DNA from: Sphingomonadales bacterium UBA2369
GTDB lineage: Bacteria; Pseudomonadota; Alphaproteobacteria; Sphingomonadales; Sphingomonadaceae
Direction of reading: 5' to 3'
Length of the DNA: 64,000 bases
Assembly (NCBI GenBank): GCA_002344055.1
Contig: DDTH01000018.1
Coordinates: 219-64,218 of the forward strand
Every line of letters begins with the position of its first letter. Positions within the stretch are counted from its first letter, which is position 1. Shown here in pieces: positions 25,964-34,432 of the stretch. Under the pieces are notes generated by a model that saw only the letters and a list, made by a program, of their open reading frames with translations, did no database searches and was not told the DNA's origin. The translations under genes were made by a program, and so were the position numbers.

Positions 25964-27441
25964 TACCACCATGCCTCCGCGCGATGAGTGAAGGTGCTGC
26001 GTTCTTCCAGTGCCAGACCGGCGTCGAGGACGCCCTGTTCGTCGAAGGCGCGGCCGATCAGCTGGAGGCCGAGCGGTAGGCCCTGGCCGTCGAGGCCGGC
26101 GGGAACCGACATTGCGGGCAGGCCGGCGAGGCTCGCGGGGACCGCGAACACGTCGTTCAGATACATGGCGAGCGGATCGCTGGTCTTGTCGCCGAGCGCG
26201 AAGGCGGCGCTGGGGGCGGTCGGGGTGAGGATCAGATCGACCTGCTCGAAGACCTTCTGAAAATCGCGCGCGATCAGGGTGCGGACCTTCTGCGCCTGAT
26301 TGAAGTAGGCGTCGTAGAAGCCCGCGCTCAGCACGTAGGTGCCGATCATGATGCGGCGCTTCACTTCCTTGCCGAAGCCGTCGTGGCGGGTGGCGCGGTA
26401 CATGCCGTCGATGCCCCCCTCGCCCGGGCTGCGCTTGCCGTAGCGGACACCGTCATAGCGGGCGAGGTTGGACGAGGCCTCGGCCGGGGCGATGATGTAA
26501 TAGGTCGGCAGCGCGTATTTCGTGTGCGGCAGCGAGACCTCGACGATCTCCGCGCCCGCATCGCGCATCCGCTCGATGCCCTGCTGCCAGACCGCGTCGA
26601 TCTCGGCCGGAACACCCTCGATGCGATATTCCTTCGGGATGCCGATCTTCTTGCCGCGAATGTCGCCGCTGAGCGCCGCTTCCCAGTTCGGCACGGGCAT
26701 GTTCAGCGAGGTCGAATCCTTGGCGTCGAAGCCGCTCATCGCCTCCAGCAGGATCGCGCAATCGCGCACGTCGCGCGCCATCGGGCCGGCCTGATCGAGC
26801 GAGCTGGCGAAGGCGACGACGCCCCAGCGCGAGCAGCGGCCATAGGTCGGCTTGATCCCGCTGATGCCGACGAACGCCGCGGGCTGGCGGATCGAGCCGC
26901 CCGTGTCGGTGCCGGTGGCGCCGGGGCAGAGCCGCGCGGCGACCGCCGAAGCGCTGCCGCCGGAGCTTCCGCCCGGCGCGAGCGGCGCGTTGCCGCCGTC
27001 ATTGCGACGCCAGGGCGAGATGACCGGGCCATAGGCGCTGGTTTCGTTGGACGAGCCCATCGCGAATTCGTCCATGTTCAGCTTGCCGAGCATGCCGGCC
27101 CCGGCCTCGAACAGCTTGCCGCTGACCGTGGACTCATAGACCGGCTCGAAGCCGCCGAGCATGTTGCTGCCGGCCGTGGTCTGCACGCCCTTCGTGGCGA
27201 ACAAATCCTTGATGCCGAGCGGCACGCCGGAGAGCGGCTTCAGATCGCCCGAGGCGCGGGCGGCGTCGGCGGCGTCGGCGGCGGCCAGCGCATGATCGGG
27301 CGTCTCGACGACATAGGCGTTGAGCGCGCGGCCTTTTTCCACGTTCGCATTGAAGGCGGTGGCGACTTCGCGGGCGGAGAAAGCGCCGTCGCGGACGCCG
27401 TCGCGGATCGCGGCGACAGTGAGGTCGGTGAGGTCGGACAC
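25963..27441 (-). CDS. gatA: Asp-tRNA(Asn)/Glu-tRNA(Gln) amidotransferase subunit A
   Basis: This 492-residue amidase-signature subunit releases ammonia from glutamine for the GatCAB reaction. The Ser-cisSer-Lys triad is visible: Lys in GVPLGIKDLFATKG (about residue 76), and the serines in APGGSSGGSASAVAA and TDTGGSIRQPAAF. It begins with GTG at 27441, which shares one base with the gatC stop (TAGTG). Length is normal. Confidence 0.97.
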   Translation of the reverse strand: MSDLTDLTVAAIRDGVRDGAFSAREVATAFNANVEKGRALNAYVVETPDHALAAADAADAARASGDLKPLSGVPLGIKDLFATKGVQTTAGSNMLGGFEPVYESTVSGKLFEAGAGMLGKLNMDEFAMGSSNETSAYGPVISPWRRNDGGNAPLAPGGSSGGSASAVAARLCPGATGTDTGGSIRQPAAFVGISGIKPTYGRCSRWGVVAFASSLDQAGPMARDVRDCAILLEAMSGFDAKDSTSLNMPVPNWEAALSGDIRGKKIGIPKEYRIEGVPAEIDAVWQQGIERMRDAGAEIVEVSLPHTKYALPTYYIIAPAEASSNLARYDGVRYGKRSPGEGGIDGMYRATRHDGFGKEVKRRIMIGTYVLSAGFYDAYFNQAQKVRTLIARDFQKVFEQVDLILTPTAPSAAFALGDKTSDPLAMYLNDVFAVPASLAGLPAMSVPAGLDGQGLPLGLQLIGRAFDEQGVLDAGLALEERSTFTHRAEAWW

Positions 27442-27728
27442 TATTCGATCACCTTCGGCACGGCGAAGAAGCCATGTTCGGCATTGGGAGCGTTGGCGAG
27501 CACGTCGTCGCGCTTGTTGCCGTCATTGACGACATCGTCGCGCAGGCGAAGCTGGTTCGGGATCACCGCGGTCATCGGCTCGACCCCGGTGACATCGACC
27601 TCTTGCAGCTGCTCGATCCAGCCGAGGATGTTGTTCAGTTCGGGCTCGAGCGCCGCCACTTCCTCATCGGAAACGGCGATACGCGCGAGCTTGGCGATAT
27701 GGCGCACGGTTGCGGTATCCACAGACAT
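27441..27728 (-). CDS. gatC: Asp-tRNA(Asn)/Glu-tRNA(Gln) amidotransferase subunit C
   Basis: This 95-residue subunit stabilises GatA on GatB. It has the usual start VDTATVRHIAKLARIAVSDEE, the middle NNILGWIEQLQEVDVTGVEP and the end LRDDVVNDGNKRDDVLANAP. The ATG at 27728 gives the family length; the frame extends upstream without conservation. It is the first gene of gatC-gatA-gatB and is divergent from the S9 peptidase gene. Confidence 0.96.
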   Translation of the reverse strand: MSVDTATVRHIAKLARIAVSDEEVAALEPELNNILGWIEQLQEVDVTGVEPMTAVIPNQLRLRDDVVNDGNKRDDVLANAPNAEHGFFAVPKVIE

Positions 27729-27792
27729 AGGGCGGCTGCTAGCAGTGGTGCTGCGGTGCGGCAAGGCGAGCGAATCGCTGGACGCGCGGCTT

Positions 27793-27820
27793 TTACTGTC
27801 TTATATCGCTAATACAGTAA
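27793..27820. promoter_or_regulatory. 28-base imperfect dyad, operator-like
   Basis: The stretch fits TTACTGT-N-TTA-N6-TAA-N-ACAGTAA, symmetric at 10 of 11 positions per arm (excluding the six-base centre). It ends 7 bases before the start codon of the S9 peptidase gene and 64 bases from gatC. The layout and the CTGT-TTA/TAA-ACAG pattern resemble operators of GntR/YtrA-type repressors. No such regulator is in the window. Confidence 0.55.
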
Positions 27821-27827
27821 CAGGGGA

Positions 27828-29744
27828 ATGAACATGCGCCTTCTGATTGCCGCCGCTCTGCTCTCGACCACCGCCATCGCTTCCGCCCAGCCGCAGCCGG
27901 CTCCTGCCAGGGCGGCGGCGAACCTGCCGCGCTACGATGCGCGCACCTTTTTCGAGACCACGGCCTATTCCATGGCCTCCGGCGACGGGATCGGCTTCTC
28001 CCGCGACGGCCGCAACATCCTGATCAGTTCCGACAAGAGCGGCGTGTTCAACGTCTATGCGCTGCCGGTCGCGGGCGGGGAGCCGGTGCAGATCACCCGT
28101 TCGACCACCAATGCGACCACCGCACTCAGCTATTTCCCGAACGACGACCGCATCCTGTTCACCGCCGACCAGGGCGGCAACGAGCTGAACCATGTCTATG
28201 TCCGCCTGCCCGACGGCACCGAGCGCGATCTGACGCCCGGCGAAAATCTGAAGGCCGGCTTCGTCGGCTGGAGCGGCGACGGGCGGACTTTCTACCTGTC
28301 GAGCAACGAGCGCGACCGGGCCGCCTTCGACGTCTATGCCTATGACGCGACGACCTATGCGCGCCGGCTGGTCTTCACCAATCCGGGCGGCTTCTTCCCG
28401 GGCGAGGTGTCGCGCGATGGGCGCCACATCGTGCTGTCCAAGGAGAATAGCAGCGCCGACAGCGACGTGTATCTGGCGACGATCGGCGACAATGCCGCCC
28501 CGCGCCACATCACGCCGCATCAGGGCAATGTCGCGTTCGGCGCCCACGGCTTCACGCCGGACGGCCGGACCCTGATCTACGCGACCAACGAAACCAGCGA
28601 GTTCAGCCAGGCAATCTCCTACGACATCGCCAGCGGCCGGCGGACCCCGCTGATCGCGGCGGACTGGGACGTGAGCTACGTCGCTTACTCGCCGAGCGGA
28701 CGGTATCGCACCCATGCGGTGAATGCCGACGGGATGACGCAGCTGACCATCCGTGACACGCAGGGCAATCGCGACGTGACCTTGCGCGGCATTCCGGAAG
28801 GCATGGTCGGCGGCGTGCGCTTCAACCGCGACGAAAGCGCGATCGCCTTCACCGTGGCGTCCGACACATCGCCGAGCGACATCTTCGTCGCCGACCTCGC
28901 CACGGGCCAGGCGCGGCGGCTGACCAATGCGCTTAACCCCGCGATCGACGAGCGGCAGCTGGTGACCGCGACCGTGGCGCGCTTCCGTTCCTATGACGGC
29001 GTGGAGATTCCCGGTATCCTCTACCGCCCGCGCGAGGCGAGCGCTGCCAATCCGGTGCCGGCGATCGTACTCGTCCATGGCGGCCCGGGCGGGCAGAGCA
29101 CGCGCGGCTATTCGGCGATGGTCCAGCATCTCGTGAACAATGGCTATGCCGTCTATGCGATCAACAATCGCGGCTCTTCCGGCTACGGCAAGACCTTCTT
29201 CCATATGGACGACCGGCGGCATGGCGATGTCGATCTGAAGGATGTGGTCGCCTCGCGCGACTGGCTGGCCGGGCAGGACTGGATCTCGGAGCGGGTCGCG
29301 GTGATGGGCGGCTCCTACGGTGGCTACATCACCGCCGCGGCTCTGGCCTTTCACCCGGAGACGTTCGACGCCGGCGTGAACATTTTCGGCGTGACCAACT
29401 GGGTGCGGACGCTCACTTCCATTCCGGCCTGGTGGGGAGCGCAGCGCGCGGCTTTGTTCGACGAAATGGGCGATCCGGCGACCGACGCGGAACGGCACCG
29501 GGCGATCTCGCCCTTGTTCCACGCCGACCGCATCCGCCGGCCGCTGCTGGTCGTGCAGGGTGCGAACGATCCGCGCGTGCTGCAGGTGGAAAGCGACGAA
29601 CTGGTTGCGGCCGTCCGCCGCAACAATGTGCCGGTGGAATATGTGCTGTTCCCCGACGAGGGCCACGGCTTCCGCGGCAAGCAGAACCGGATCACCGCGT
29701 CGGACGCCTATCTGCGCTTTTTGAACGAGCATCTGCGGCGCTGA
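27828..29744 (+). CDS. Exported S9-family prolyl oligopeptidase / aminopeptidase
   Basis: This 638-residue protein has a signal peptide (LLIAAALLSTTAIASAQ), then a WD40-like beta-propeller (about residues 40-370). The C-terminal part is an alpha/beta hydrolase peptidase domain. Catalytic residues are Ser in MGGSYGGYITAAA (about 495), Asp in QGANDPRVLQ and His in DEGHGFRGKQNR. It resembles dipeptidyl aminopeptidase or acylaminoacyl-peptidase-like S9C enzymes and should act in the periplasm on short peptides. The ATG follows AGGGGA. An operator-like dyad covers its promoter region. Confidence 0.92.
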   Translation: MNMRLLIAAALLSTTAIASAQPQPAPARAAANLPRYDARTFFETTAYSMASGDGIGFSRDGRNILISSDKSGVFNVYALPVAGGEPVQITRSTTNATTALSYFPNDDRILFTADQGGNELNHVYVRLPDGTERDLTPGENLKAGFVGWSGDGRTFYLSSNERDRAAFDVYAYDATTYARRLVFTNPGGFFPGEVSRDGRHIVLSKENSSADSDVYLATIGDNAAPRHITPHQGNVAFGAHGFTPDGRTLIYATNETSEFSQAISYDIASGRRTPLIAADWDVSYVAYSPSGRYRTHAVNADGMTQLTIRDTQGNRDVTLRGIPEGMVGGVRFNRDESAIAFTVASDTSPSDIFVADLATGQARRLTNALNPAIDERQLVTATVARFRSYDGVEIPGILYRPREASAANPVPAIVLVHGGPGGQSTRGYSAMVQHLVNNGYAVYAINNRGSSGYGKTFFHMDDRRHGDVDLKDVVASRDWLAGQDWISERVAVMGGSYGGYITAAALAFHPETFDAGVNIFGVTNWVRTLTSIPAWWGAQRAALFDEMGDPATDAERHRAISPLFHADRIRRPLLVVQGANDPRVLQVESDELVAAVRRNNVPVEYVLFPDEGHGFRGKQNRITASDAYLRFLNEHLRR

Positions 29745-29748
29745 GCCT

Positions 29749-29921
29749 AAATCCTCCCCTCGTTTTCGAGGGGAGGGGGACCATGCGCAGCATGGTGGAG
29801 GGGCCGAGCGAAGCGAGGTTCTTACCGCCCGCGCAAGAGCGCGAGCGGCCCCTCCACCATCCGCCTTCGCCTGACGGCTGCGGCGGACGGTCCCCCTCCC
29901 CTGCAAATGCAGGGGAGGAAT
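29749..29921. repeat. Two inverted copies of a palindromic repeat
   Basis: The left copy (29749-29805) reads AAATCCTCCCC, hairpin, AGGGGAGGGGGACCA, hairpin, TGGTGGAGGGG. The right copy (29847-29921) is the same element in the opposite orientation. About 40 bases separate them. They occupy the gap between the S9 peptidase and DUF3089 genes. The element inside the transketolase gene belongs to the same family. Confidence 0.85.
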
Positions 29922-29965
29922 GAACTGCCCTTGCATCACGCTCTCGCTTCGGCTTCTAGGCGCGG

Positions 29966-31120
29966 ATGGCGAAAAGACGGCGGAGTCCCGCGACAAAATT
30001 CCTCTGGTTTATCGCGATCGTGACCATGCTCTTCATCGCGGGCGCCCTCCTCTACCGGACCTTTCAGGCGCAGCTCCTGAAATGGGTGCTGGTGCCGAAC
30101 GTCGAGTTCAGCGAGACGCCGATGCCGGAGGGCAGCACCTACGCGAACGCCGACATGTGGCTGGCGCGGCCGGGCCTGCCCGACGATCCGTCGCAATGGC
30201 GGCCGCAGAACATGGCGGCGCCGGGCGCCCCCCGCGCCTCGGTCTTCTTCGTCCACCCGACCTCCTTCCTGGAAAGCAGCGCCTGGAACGGGCCGGTCAC
30301 GGACGAGGCGAGCTGCCCGCAGACCGGCGCCTGCTCGCAATGGCGCGCGGGCCTGTTCGTGCGCAGCCAGGCGAGCGCGTTCAATTCGGTCGGGCAGATC
30401 TGGGCGCCGCGTTACCGCCAGGCGACGTTCGGGGCGTTCCTGACCGACGATCCGAACGCCACCCGGGCACTCGATTTCGCCTATCGCGACGTGCTGGAGG
30501 CGTTCGAGCAATTCCTGCGCGAGGCGCCGGCCGACCGGCCGATCATCCTCGCCGGCCACAGCCAGGGCAGCTATCATCTGCTGCGGCTGCTGCACGAGCG
30601 CATCAAAGGGCGCCCGGAGCAGCAGCGTATCGCCGCCGCATACCTGGTCGGCTGGCCGATCTCGCCGACGGTGGACATGCCGGAACTGCCCCTCCCCGCC
30701 TGTACGGCGGCGGGCCAGGCAGGCTGCATCATCTCCTGGGCCAGCTTCTCCGAACCGGCCGATCCGGCGATGATCGTGGATACGTGGGAAGCGACGAATG
30801 GCCTGAACGGTCAGCCCCGGCGCGGATCGACGATGATCTGCACCAACCCGCTGACCGGCAATGCGGGCGACGCCGCCGCGAAGGAAGCGAATATCGGGAC
30901 TTTGATCCCTAACGATTCGCTGACCGACGCCACCTTCGTCACCGGCGCGATCCCGGCGCGGTGCGACGAGCGCGGCTTCCTGCTGATCGGCGAGGCGGTG
31001 CCGGACATGGGGCCCTATGTGCTGCCGGGGAACAATTACCACGTCTACGACTACACCTTGTTCTGGGCGAACACGCGCGCCGATGCGGAGGCGCGGTTGA
31101 ACACGTTCCTGGCGCGGTGA
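29966..31120 (+). CDS. DUF3089 alpha/beta hydrolase, membrane-anchored
   Basis: This 384-residue protein has an N-terminal membrane segment (FLWFIAIVTMLFIAGALLY). The DUF3089 lipase-like domain follows: VFFVHPTSFLESSAWNGPV, then the nucleophile elbow LAGHSQGSYHLLRLL, and a C-terminal GNNYHVYDYTLFW with a likely catalytic histidine. Substrate is unknown. The catalytic part should face the periplasm. Its stop overlaps the GTG start of ruvX (GTGA), so it probably heads a three-gene unit with ruvX and the exonuclease. Confidence 0.88.
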   Translation: MAKRRRSPATKFLWFIAIVTMLFIAGALLYRTFQAQLLKWVLVPNVEFSETPMPEGSTYANADMWLARPGLPDDPSQWRPQNMAAPGAPRASVFFVHPTSFLESSAWNGPVTDEASCPQTGACSQWRAGLFVRSQASAFNSVGQIWAPRYRQATFGAFLTDDPNATRALDFAYRDVLEAFEQFLREAPADRPIILAGHSQGSYHLLRLLHERIKGRPEQQRIAAAYLVGWPISPTVDMPELPLPACTAAGQAGCIISWASFSEPADPAMIVDTWEATNGLNGQPRRGSTMICTNPLTGNAGDAAAKEANIGTLIPNDSLTDATFVTGAIPARCDERGFLLIGEAVPDMGPYVLPGNNYHVYDYTLFWANTRADAEARLNTFLAR

Positions 31121-31581
31121 TCACCGCGTCGGCAGCGGAGTTTCGCGAGGCGCTGCCGGCCGGCGGACGGCTGATCGGGCTGGATGTCGGGACGAAGACG
31201 ATCGGCGTGGCGCTGTGCGACGCGGCCTGGACGATCGCGACCCCGGCGGAATTGCTGAAGCGGGCCAAGTTCGCAGTCGATCTGGCGCGGATTCGCGAGA
31301 TCGTGACGGCGCAGGATGTGCGCGGCATCGTCATGGGCCTGCCGCTGAATATGGACGGGACCGATAGCCCGCGCACCCAATCGACCCGCGCCTTCGCCCG
31401 CAATCTCGCTCCGCTGCAGTTGCCGGTGCTGCTCTGGGACGAACGCTGGTCCACGCAGGCGGTGACGCGCACCCTGCTCGATGCCGATGCCAGCCGGGCG
31501 CGGCGGGCGGAACTGGTCGACAAGATGGCGGCGGCCTACATCCTGCAAGGCGCGATCGACGCGCTTGTTGGGGTCGGCTGA
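31117..31581 (+). CDS. ruvX: RuvX/YqgF pre-16S rRNA nuclease
   Basis: This 154-residue RNase H-fold nuclease has the motif RLIGLDVGTKTIGVALCD (catalytic Asp near residue 23). VMGLPLNMDG and LLWDERWSTQAVTR follow, with the late acidic motif LVDKMAAAYILQG. The family was first called a Holliday resolvase and is now linked to maturing the 5' end of 16S rRNA. The GTG start overlaps the DUF3089 stop by 4 bases. The next gene starts on its stop codon (TGATG). Confidence 0.93.
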   Translation: MITASAAEFREALPAGGRLIGLDVGTKTIGVALCDAAWTIATPAELLKRAKFAVDLARIREIVTAQDVRGIVMGLPLNMDGTDSPRTQSTRAFARNLAPLQLPVLLWDERWSTQAVTRTLLDADASRARRAELVDKMAAAYILQGAIDALVGVG

Positions 31582-32099
31582 TGGCCCTGCTTCTCTCCGT
31601 CGATGTCGAGGCGAGCGGGCCGGCGCCGCTGCATGGCGATCTGATCAGCTTCGCCGCCGTGGTGATCGAGGAAGGGCTCGGCCGCTCCTTCTCGTCCGGC
31701 AACATGCGCCCCGAATGCGAGCATTATTGGCCCGAGGCCTATAATGCGATCGGCATGACGCGGGAGGAGCATCTCGCCGCGCCGCGATCGATCCGGGAAG
31801 GCATCCTCGCCTTCACCGACTGGCTCGATAGCTTGCGCGACAGCAAATATACGATGGTCAGCGACAATCCCGGCTTCGACTTCCAGTGGATGAATTTCGA
31901 GCTGCTGAACCATACCGGCCAGCAATTGTTGGGCTTCTCCGCCCGGCGGATCGGCGATGTCTGGTCGGGCCTGCGCAAGCGGCCGATGGAGACGGTGTCC
32001 TGGCGGCGCTACCGCGTCACGCCGCACGATCACGACCCGCTGAACGACGCGATGGGCAATGCCGAGGCGTGGCTGGAAATGTGGCGCCAGCACGGCTGA
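31581..32099 (+). CDS. DEDD-type 3'-5' exonuclease
   Basis: This 172-residue protein has the DEDD exonuclease pattern. The first acidic motif is LLLSVDVEASGP at the N-terminus, the second is SDNPGFDFQWMNF in the middle, and the last is HDHDPLNDAMGNA, with histidine five residues before the final aspartate (DEDDh). It is short and single-domain, like proteobacterial RNase T-like or 3'-5' exoribonucleases. It is translationally coupled to ruvX, which also acts on nucleic acid, so a shared RNA-processing role is possible (inference). Confidence 0.82.
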   Translation: MALLLSVDVEASGPAPLHGDLISFAAVVIEEGLGRSFSSGNMRPECEHYWPEAYNAIGMTREEHLAAPRSIREGILAFTDWLDSLRDSKYTMVSDNPGFDFQWMNFELLNHTGQQLLGFSARRIGDVWSGLRKRPMETVSWRRYRVTPHDHDPLNDAMGNAEAWLEMWRQHG

Positions 32100-32124
32100 A
32101 CCGCGCGCGACGCGTCATAGCGCG

Positions 32125-32271
32125 TCAGAGAAAATAGATTGCAGCCGCGGCGCCGGCGACGATCACCAGCATCCAGAAGATGGCCGAAGCCCAGCTCTGC
32201 CGACGCCTGCCGCCACCGCCGCCGGGGATAGCGTCCAGGCCGTCAAGCACCGTTTCGACAACATCCAGCAT
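32125..32271 (-). CDS. 48-residue single-span membrane protein
   Basis: This small gene encodes MLDVVETVLDGLDAIPG, a glycine run, RRRQSW and then one membrane segment (AIFWMLVIVAGAAAAIYFL) ending at the stop. A strong GGGAGGA site lies 7 bases before the ATG. It has a soluble acidic start, a positively charged hinge and a tail anchor, so the N-terminus should stay in the cytoplasm. Function unknown. It is convergent with the exonuclease gene. Confidence 0.7.
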   Translation of the reverse strand: MLDVVETVLDGLDAIPGGGGGRRRQSWASAIFWMLVIVAGAAAAIYFL

Positions 32272-32399
32272 GTGAATTCCTCCCGTTCCTATCGACAAGG
32301 CGCGGAAGAGCCGGGAAAGGGGTCACGCACGCGACGAAACCGCGCAACGCTATCGGCGGGAGACGCGCGGCAGCTCGGCCACCCGTACCTGCCCGACGG

Positions 32400-33104
32400 C
32401 TATTCCATCGGTTCGCAGCGCTCGAGATCGGACGTCTCCGGCGGCGTCTCATATTCCAGCGTGTAGTGGCTGCTCGGCTCGACGCGGCTGCCCATATTGG
32501 TGCTGAAATCGACCAGCGTGGACACGCCGTCATGGCTGAGCCGGACGATTTCCATCGCCATGCCGAGACAGCCCTGCGAGCGCCACTCCCCGCCGCGCGC
32601 CTCGAACGCGCGCTGGATCGCGGCGCGGTCGTCCGTGGCGCCTGCCGGCGAGTTGAAGGAGATTGCATGGATGCGGGTCTGGCTGCCGTTGATGACGATG
32701 TCGTAGCGCAGGCGGTCGAGCATGATCGTGCCGATGATGACGTCGGTCGAGCCAGTCACGGATTGCGTGGTGGGGAAGGTCTGGCCGTTGATCGTCGCGG
32801 TCTGCGCCGTGTCGGAGGTGCGCCGCTCCCAGCGGGCGCCCGGAAAGGCCGCCTGCGCCGCCGCCCAGTCGCGCGTGCCGCCGGCCTTGAGGCTGTTCAG
32901 CAGCAAAATCGCGATCCGTTCGGAGCGAGTGCCGGTGAGCGCGGCGGGGCCGGGCTGTGCCGATTCGGCGCTCGCATTGGCGCTGACGCTATTGGCCGCA
33001 ACCGCCACATTTTCAGCGGGCTGCTCCCCGGCGGCATTGTTGGTGGTCGCCGCGCCGGGCGCGCAGGCGCTGATCGCCATGGTCGACATCAGCAGAAAAC
33101 GCAT
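32400..33104 (-). CDS. Lipoprotein of unknown function
   Basis: This 234-residue protein has a short lipoprotein signal (MRFLLMSTMAISAC, lipobox ISAC). A low-complexity Ala/Asn/Ser linker (to about residue 60) and a folded domain follow. GGGGAG precedes the ATG at 33104. The segment AAFPGARWERR matches AAFPNARWNPH in the next gene upstream, and several later residues align, so the two are probably diverged tandem paralogues. I do not recognise the family. Confidence 0.75.
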   Translation of the reverse strand: MRFLLMSTMAISACAPGAATTNNAAGEQPAENVAVAANSVSANASAESAQPGPAALTGTRSERIAILLLNSLKAGGTRDWAAAQAAFPGARWERRTSDTAQTATINGQTFPTTQSVTGSTDVIIGTIMLDRLRYDIVINGSQTRIHAISFNSPAGATDDRAAIQRAFEARGGEWRSQGCLGMAMEIVRLSHDGVSTLVDFSTNMGSRVEPSSHYTLEYETPPETSDLERCEPME

Positions 33105-33166
33105 GGTCACTCCCCCTATTTCCGGTTCGATTGGCGGCATCCGCCGGGTCCGCCGCGCGCGGAAAG

Positions 33167-33799
33167 CTAGCCGCAATGGCGTGGATCGAGCGCATCCGCC
33201 TGGGCGCGGGTCAAAGGCAGCGCGAAGAAGATGGCATAGCTGGTGTAGCGCCCGGCCTGCGCCGTCCGGGTTGGATCGGCGGTGCGGCTGAGCTGGAAGA
33301 AGATATCGCCACCCCGGCCGGCGATACGCAGATAGGCCGATGGCGCACCCTCGCTGCGATAGGACCACGCAGCATAGCCATTGTCGCAGCCCAGCAAAGT
33401 GACGTCGAGGCCGCGCGCGGTCATCGCCCGCCTGAGCGCGGCCAAGTCCACCCGGTGCGGCAGGCCCGCGTCGAATTCGATGCTCGCCGGACCGCGCGCG
33501 GCGCCATGGGCGTTGATGCCGTGCCGGATGCCGCCCAGCATGGCGTGGCCGGTCAGCAGGTCGGTCTGGCCGTCGCTGAGCGGCGGATTGAAGCGCTCAT
33601 GCGGGTTCCAGCGGGCATTGGGAAAGGCGGCGCGCACGATCGTCCAGCCCCCGCCCGGCGCAGCGGCGGCGACACGTTGCACGGTCTGCGCGAGCGCATC
33701 GGCGATGGAGGGCGGCGGCGCGGGCCGGCTCTGCGCGGCGGCGGCACCGCCCGCGAACAACATGGCCGCAGCCAGACCGGCATAGACGCACTTCAACAT
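33167..33799 (-). CDS. Exported hypothetical protein, paralogue of its neighbour
   Basis: This 210-residue protein has a clear signal peptide (YAGLAAAMLFAGGAAAAQS). The AAFPNARW motif lies near residue 60 and an FDAG...LRRAMTARGLDVTLLGCDNGYAAW segment near residues 125-155. It resembles the adjacent lipoprotein in the AAFPxARW region and in overall layout. The ATG at 33799 starts right before MLKCVYAG; 30 bases of frame upstream are not conserved-looking. Function unknown. Confidence 0.75.
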   Translation of the reverse strand: MLKCVYAGLAAAMLFAGGAAAAQSRPAPPPSIADALAQTVQRVAAAAPGGGWTIVRAAFPNARWNPHERFNPPLSDGQTDLLTGHAMLGGIRHGINAHGAARGPASIEFDAGLPHRVDLAALRRAMTARGLDVTLLGCDNGYAAWSYRSEGAPSAYLRIAGRGGDIFFQLSRTADPTRTAQAGRYTSYAIFFALPLTRAQADALDPRHCG

Positions 33800-33986
33800 C
33801 GGCTTCCCCCACAAGGCGCGCGACGGCAAAGCTGCGTCCGGCCCCGCCGGGCATTGGCCCGCCCAACCTTAACCCACGGCAACGGTGGGCGGCGATGACG
33901 GGGCGGCTCAACGCGATGACGAAACAAAATTCCTCGGGCCTTGACCCGAACGGCTTCCGGCTCCATCTGGCCGCTTCCCGAAGCGT

Positions 33987-34061
33987 GGGCGCGTAGCTCA
34001 GCGGTAGAGCACACCCTTCACACGGGTGGGGTCACAGGTTCAATCCCTGTCGCGCCCACCA
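33987..34061 (+). tRNA. tRNA-Val (CAC anticodon)
   Basis: GGGCGCG at the 5' end pairs with CGCGCCC at 34051-34057, followed by A and an encoded CCA. The anticodon stem CACCC/GGGTG encloses TTCACAC, giving anticodon CAC for valine GUG codons. D and T arms (GCTC...GAGC and ACAGG TTCAATC CCTGT) are complete. It stands alone between protein genes. Confidence 0.97.
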
Positions 34062-34165
34062 CGCTTCGGCCCTCTCCGTTGCCCGGTCACGATCCCGATC
34101 AGCCGCACCGAGCTGACCCGCTTTTCCCGTAGCGTGCGCCTTCCCTTGAAAAGGGAGCGCGCATC

Positions 34166-34315
34166 ATGGCTGAAATCATCGGAGCCTTTCTCGTCGGTCT
34201 GTTCGCGTCGCCTGAGGGCAAAGCGGGGAATCGTCTCCTTCTGATCGCCGCCTCCGTCGCCGGGCTTGCGCTGCTCGGGGTAACGGCCTGGGCGCTCGTC
34301 AGGATGCTCTCCTAG
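34166..34315 (+). CDS. 49-residue membrane protein
   Basis: The gene encodes MAEIIGAFLVGLFASPEGKAG followed by a membrane segment (LLLIAASVAGLALLGVTAWALV) and a short tail. GGGAG precedes the ATG by 9 bases. The first part is also fairly hydrophobic, so it may form a hairpin in the membrane. Function unknown. It lies just after tRNA-Val and is convergent with the HU gene. Confidence 0.6.
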   Translation: MAEIIGAFLVGLFASPEGKAGNRLLLIAASVAGLALLGVTAWALVRMLS

Positions 34316-34388
34316 AGCTTGGGCAGCGGGGTTCAGGCGGGACCCGATCCAGCATCCTGTCTCGTGCCGGCTCTGCAAAGACACATCG

Positions 34389-34409
34389 ACCCCGGATCAG
34401 GTCCGGGGT
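34389..34409. repeat. ACCCCGG hairpin repeat
   Basis: ACCCCGG (34389-34395) and CCGGGGT (34403-34409) form a hairpin, within GACCCCGGATCAGGTCCGGGG, a motif very common between genes in alphaproteobacteria. It lies 23 bases after the HU stop, so it may end or stabilise the HU transcript. Confidence 0.6.
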
Positions 34410-34432
34410 GACGGGATTTCGAACACTGGCCG

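Noticed and set aside
27801..29996. 731-residue minus-strand frame opposite the S9 peptidase
   Set aside because: Arg/His/Asp-rich shadow of the peptidase gene without recognisable motifs.
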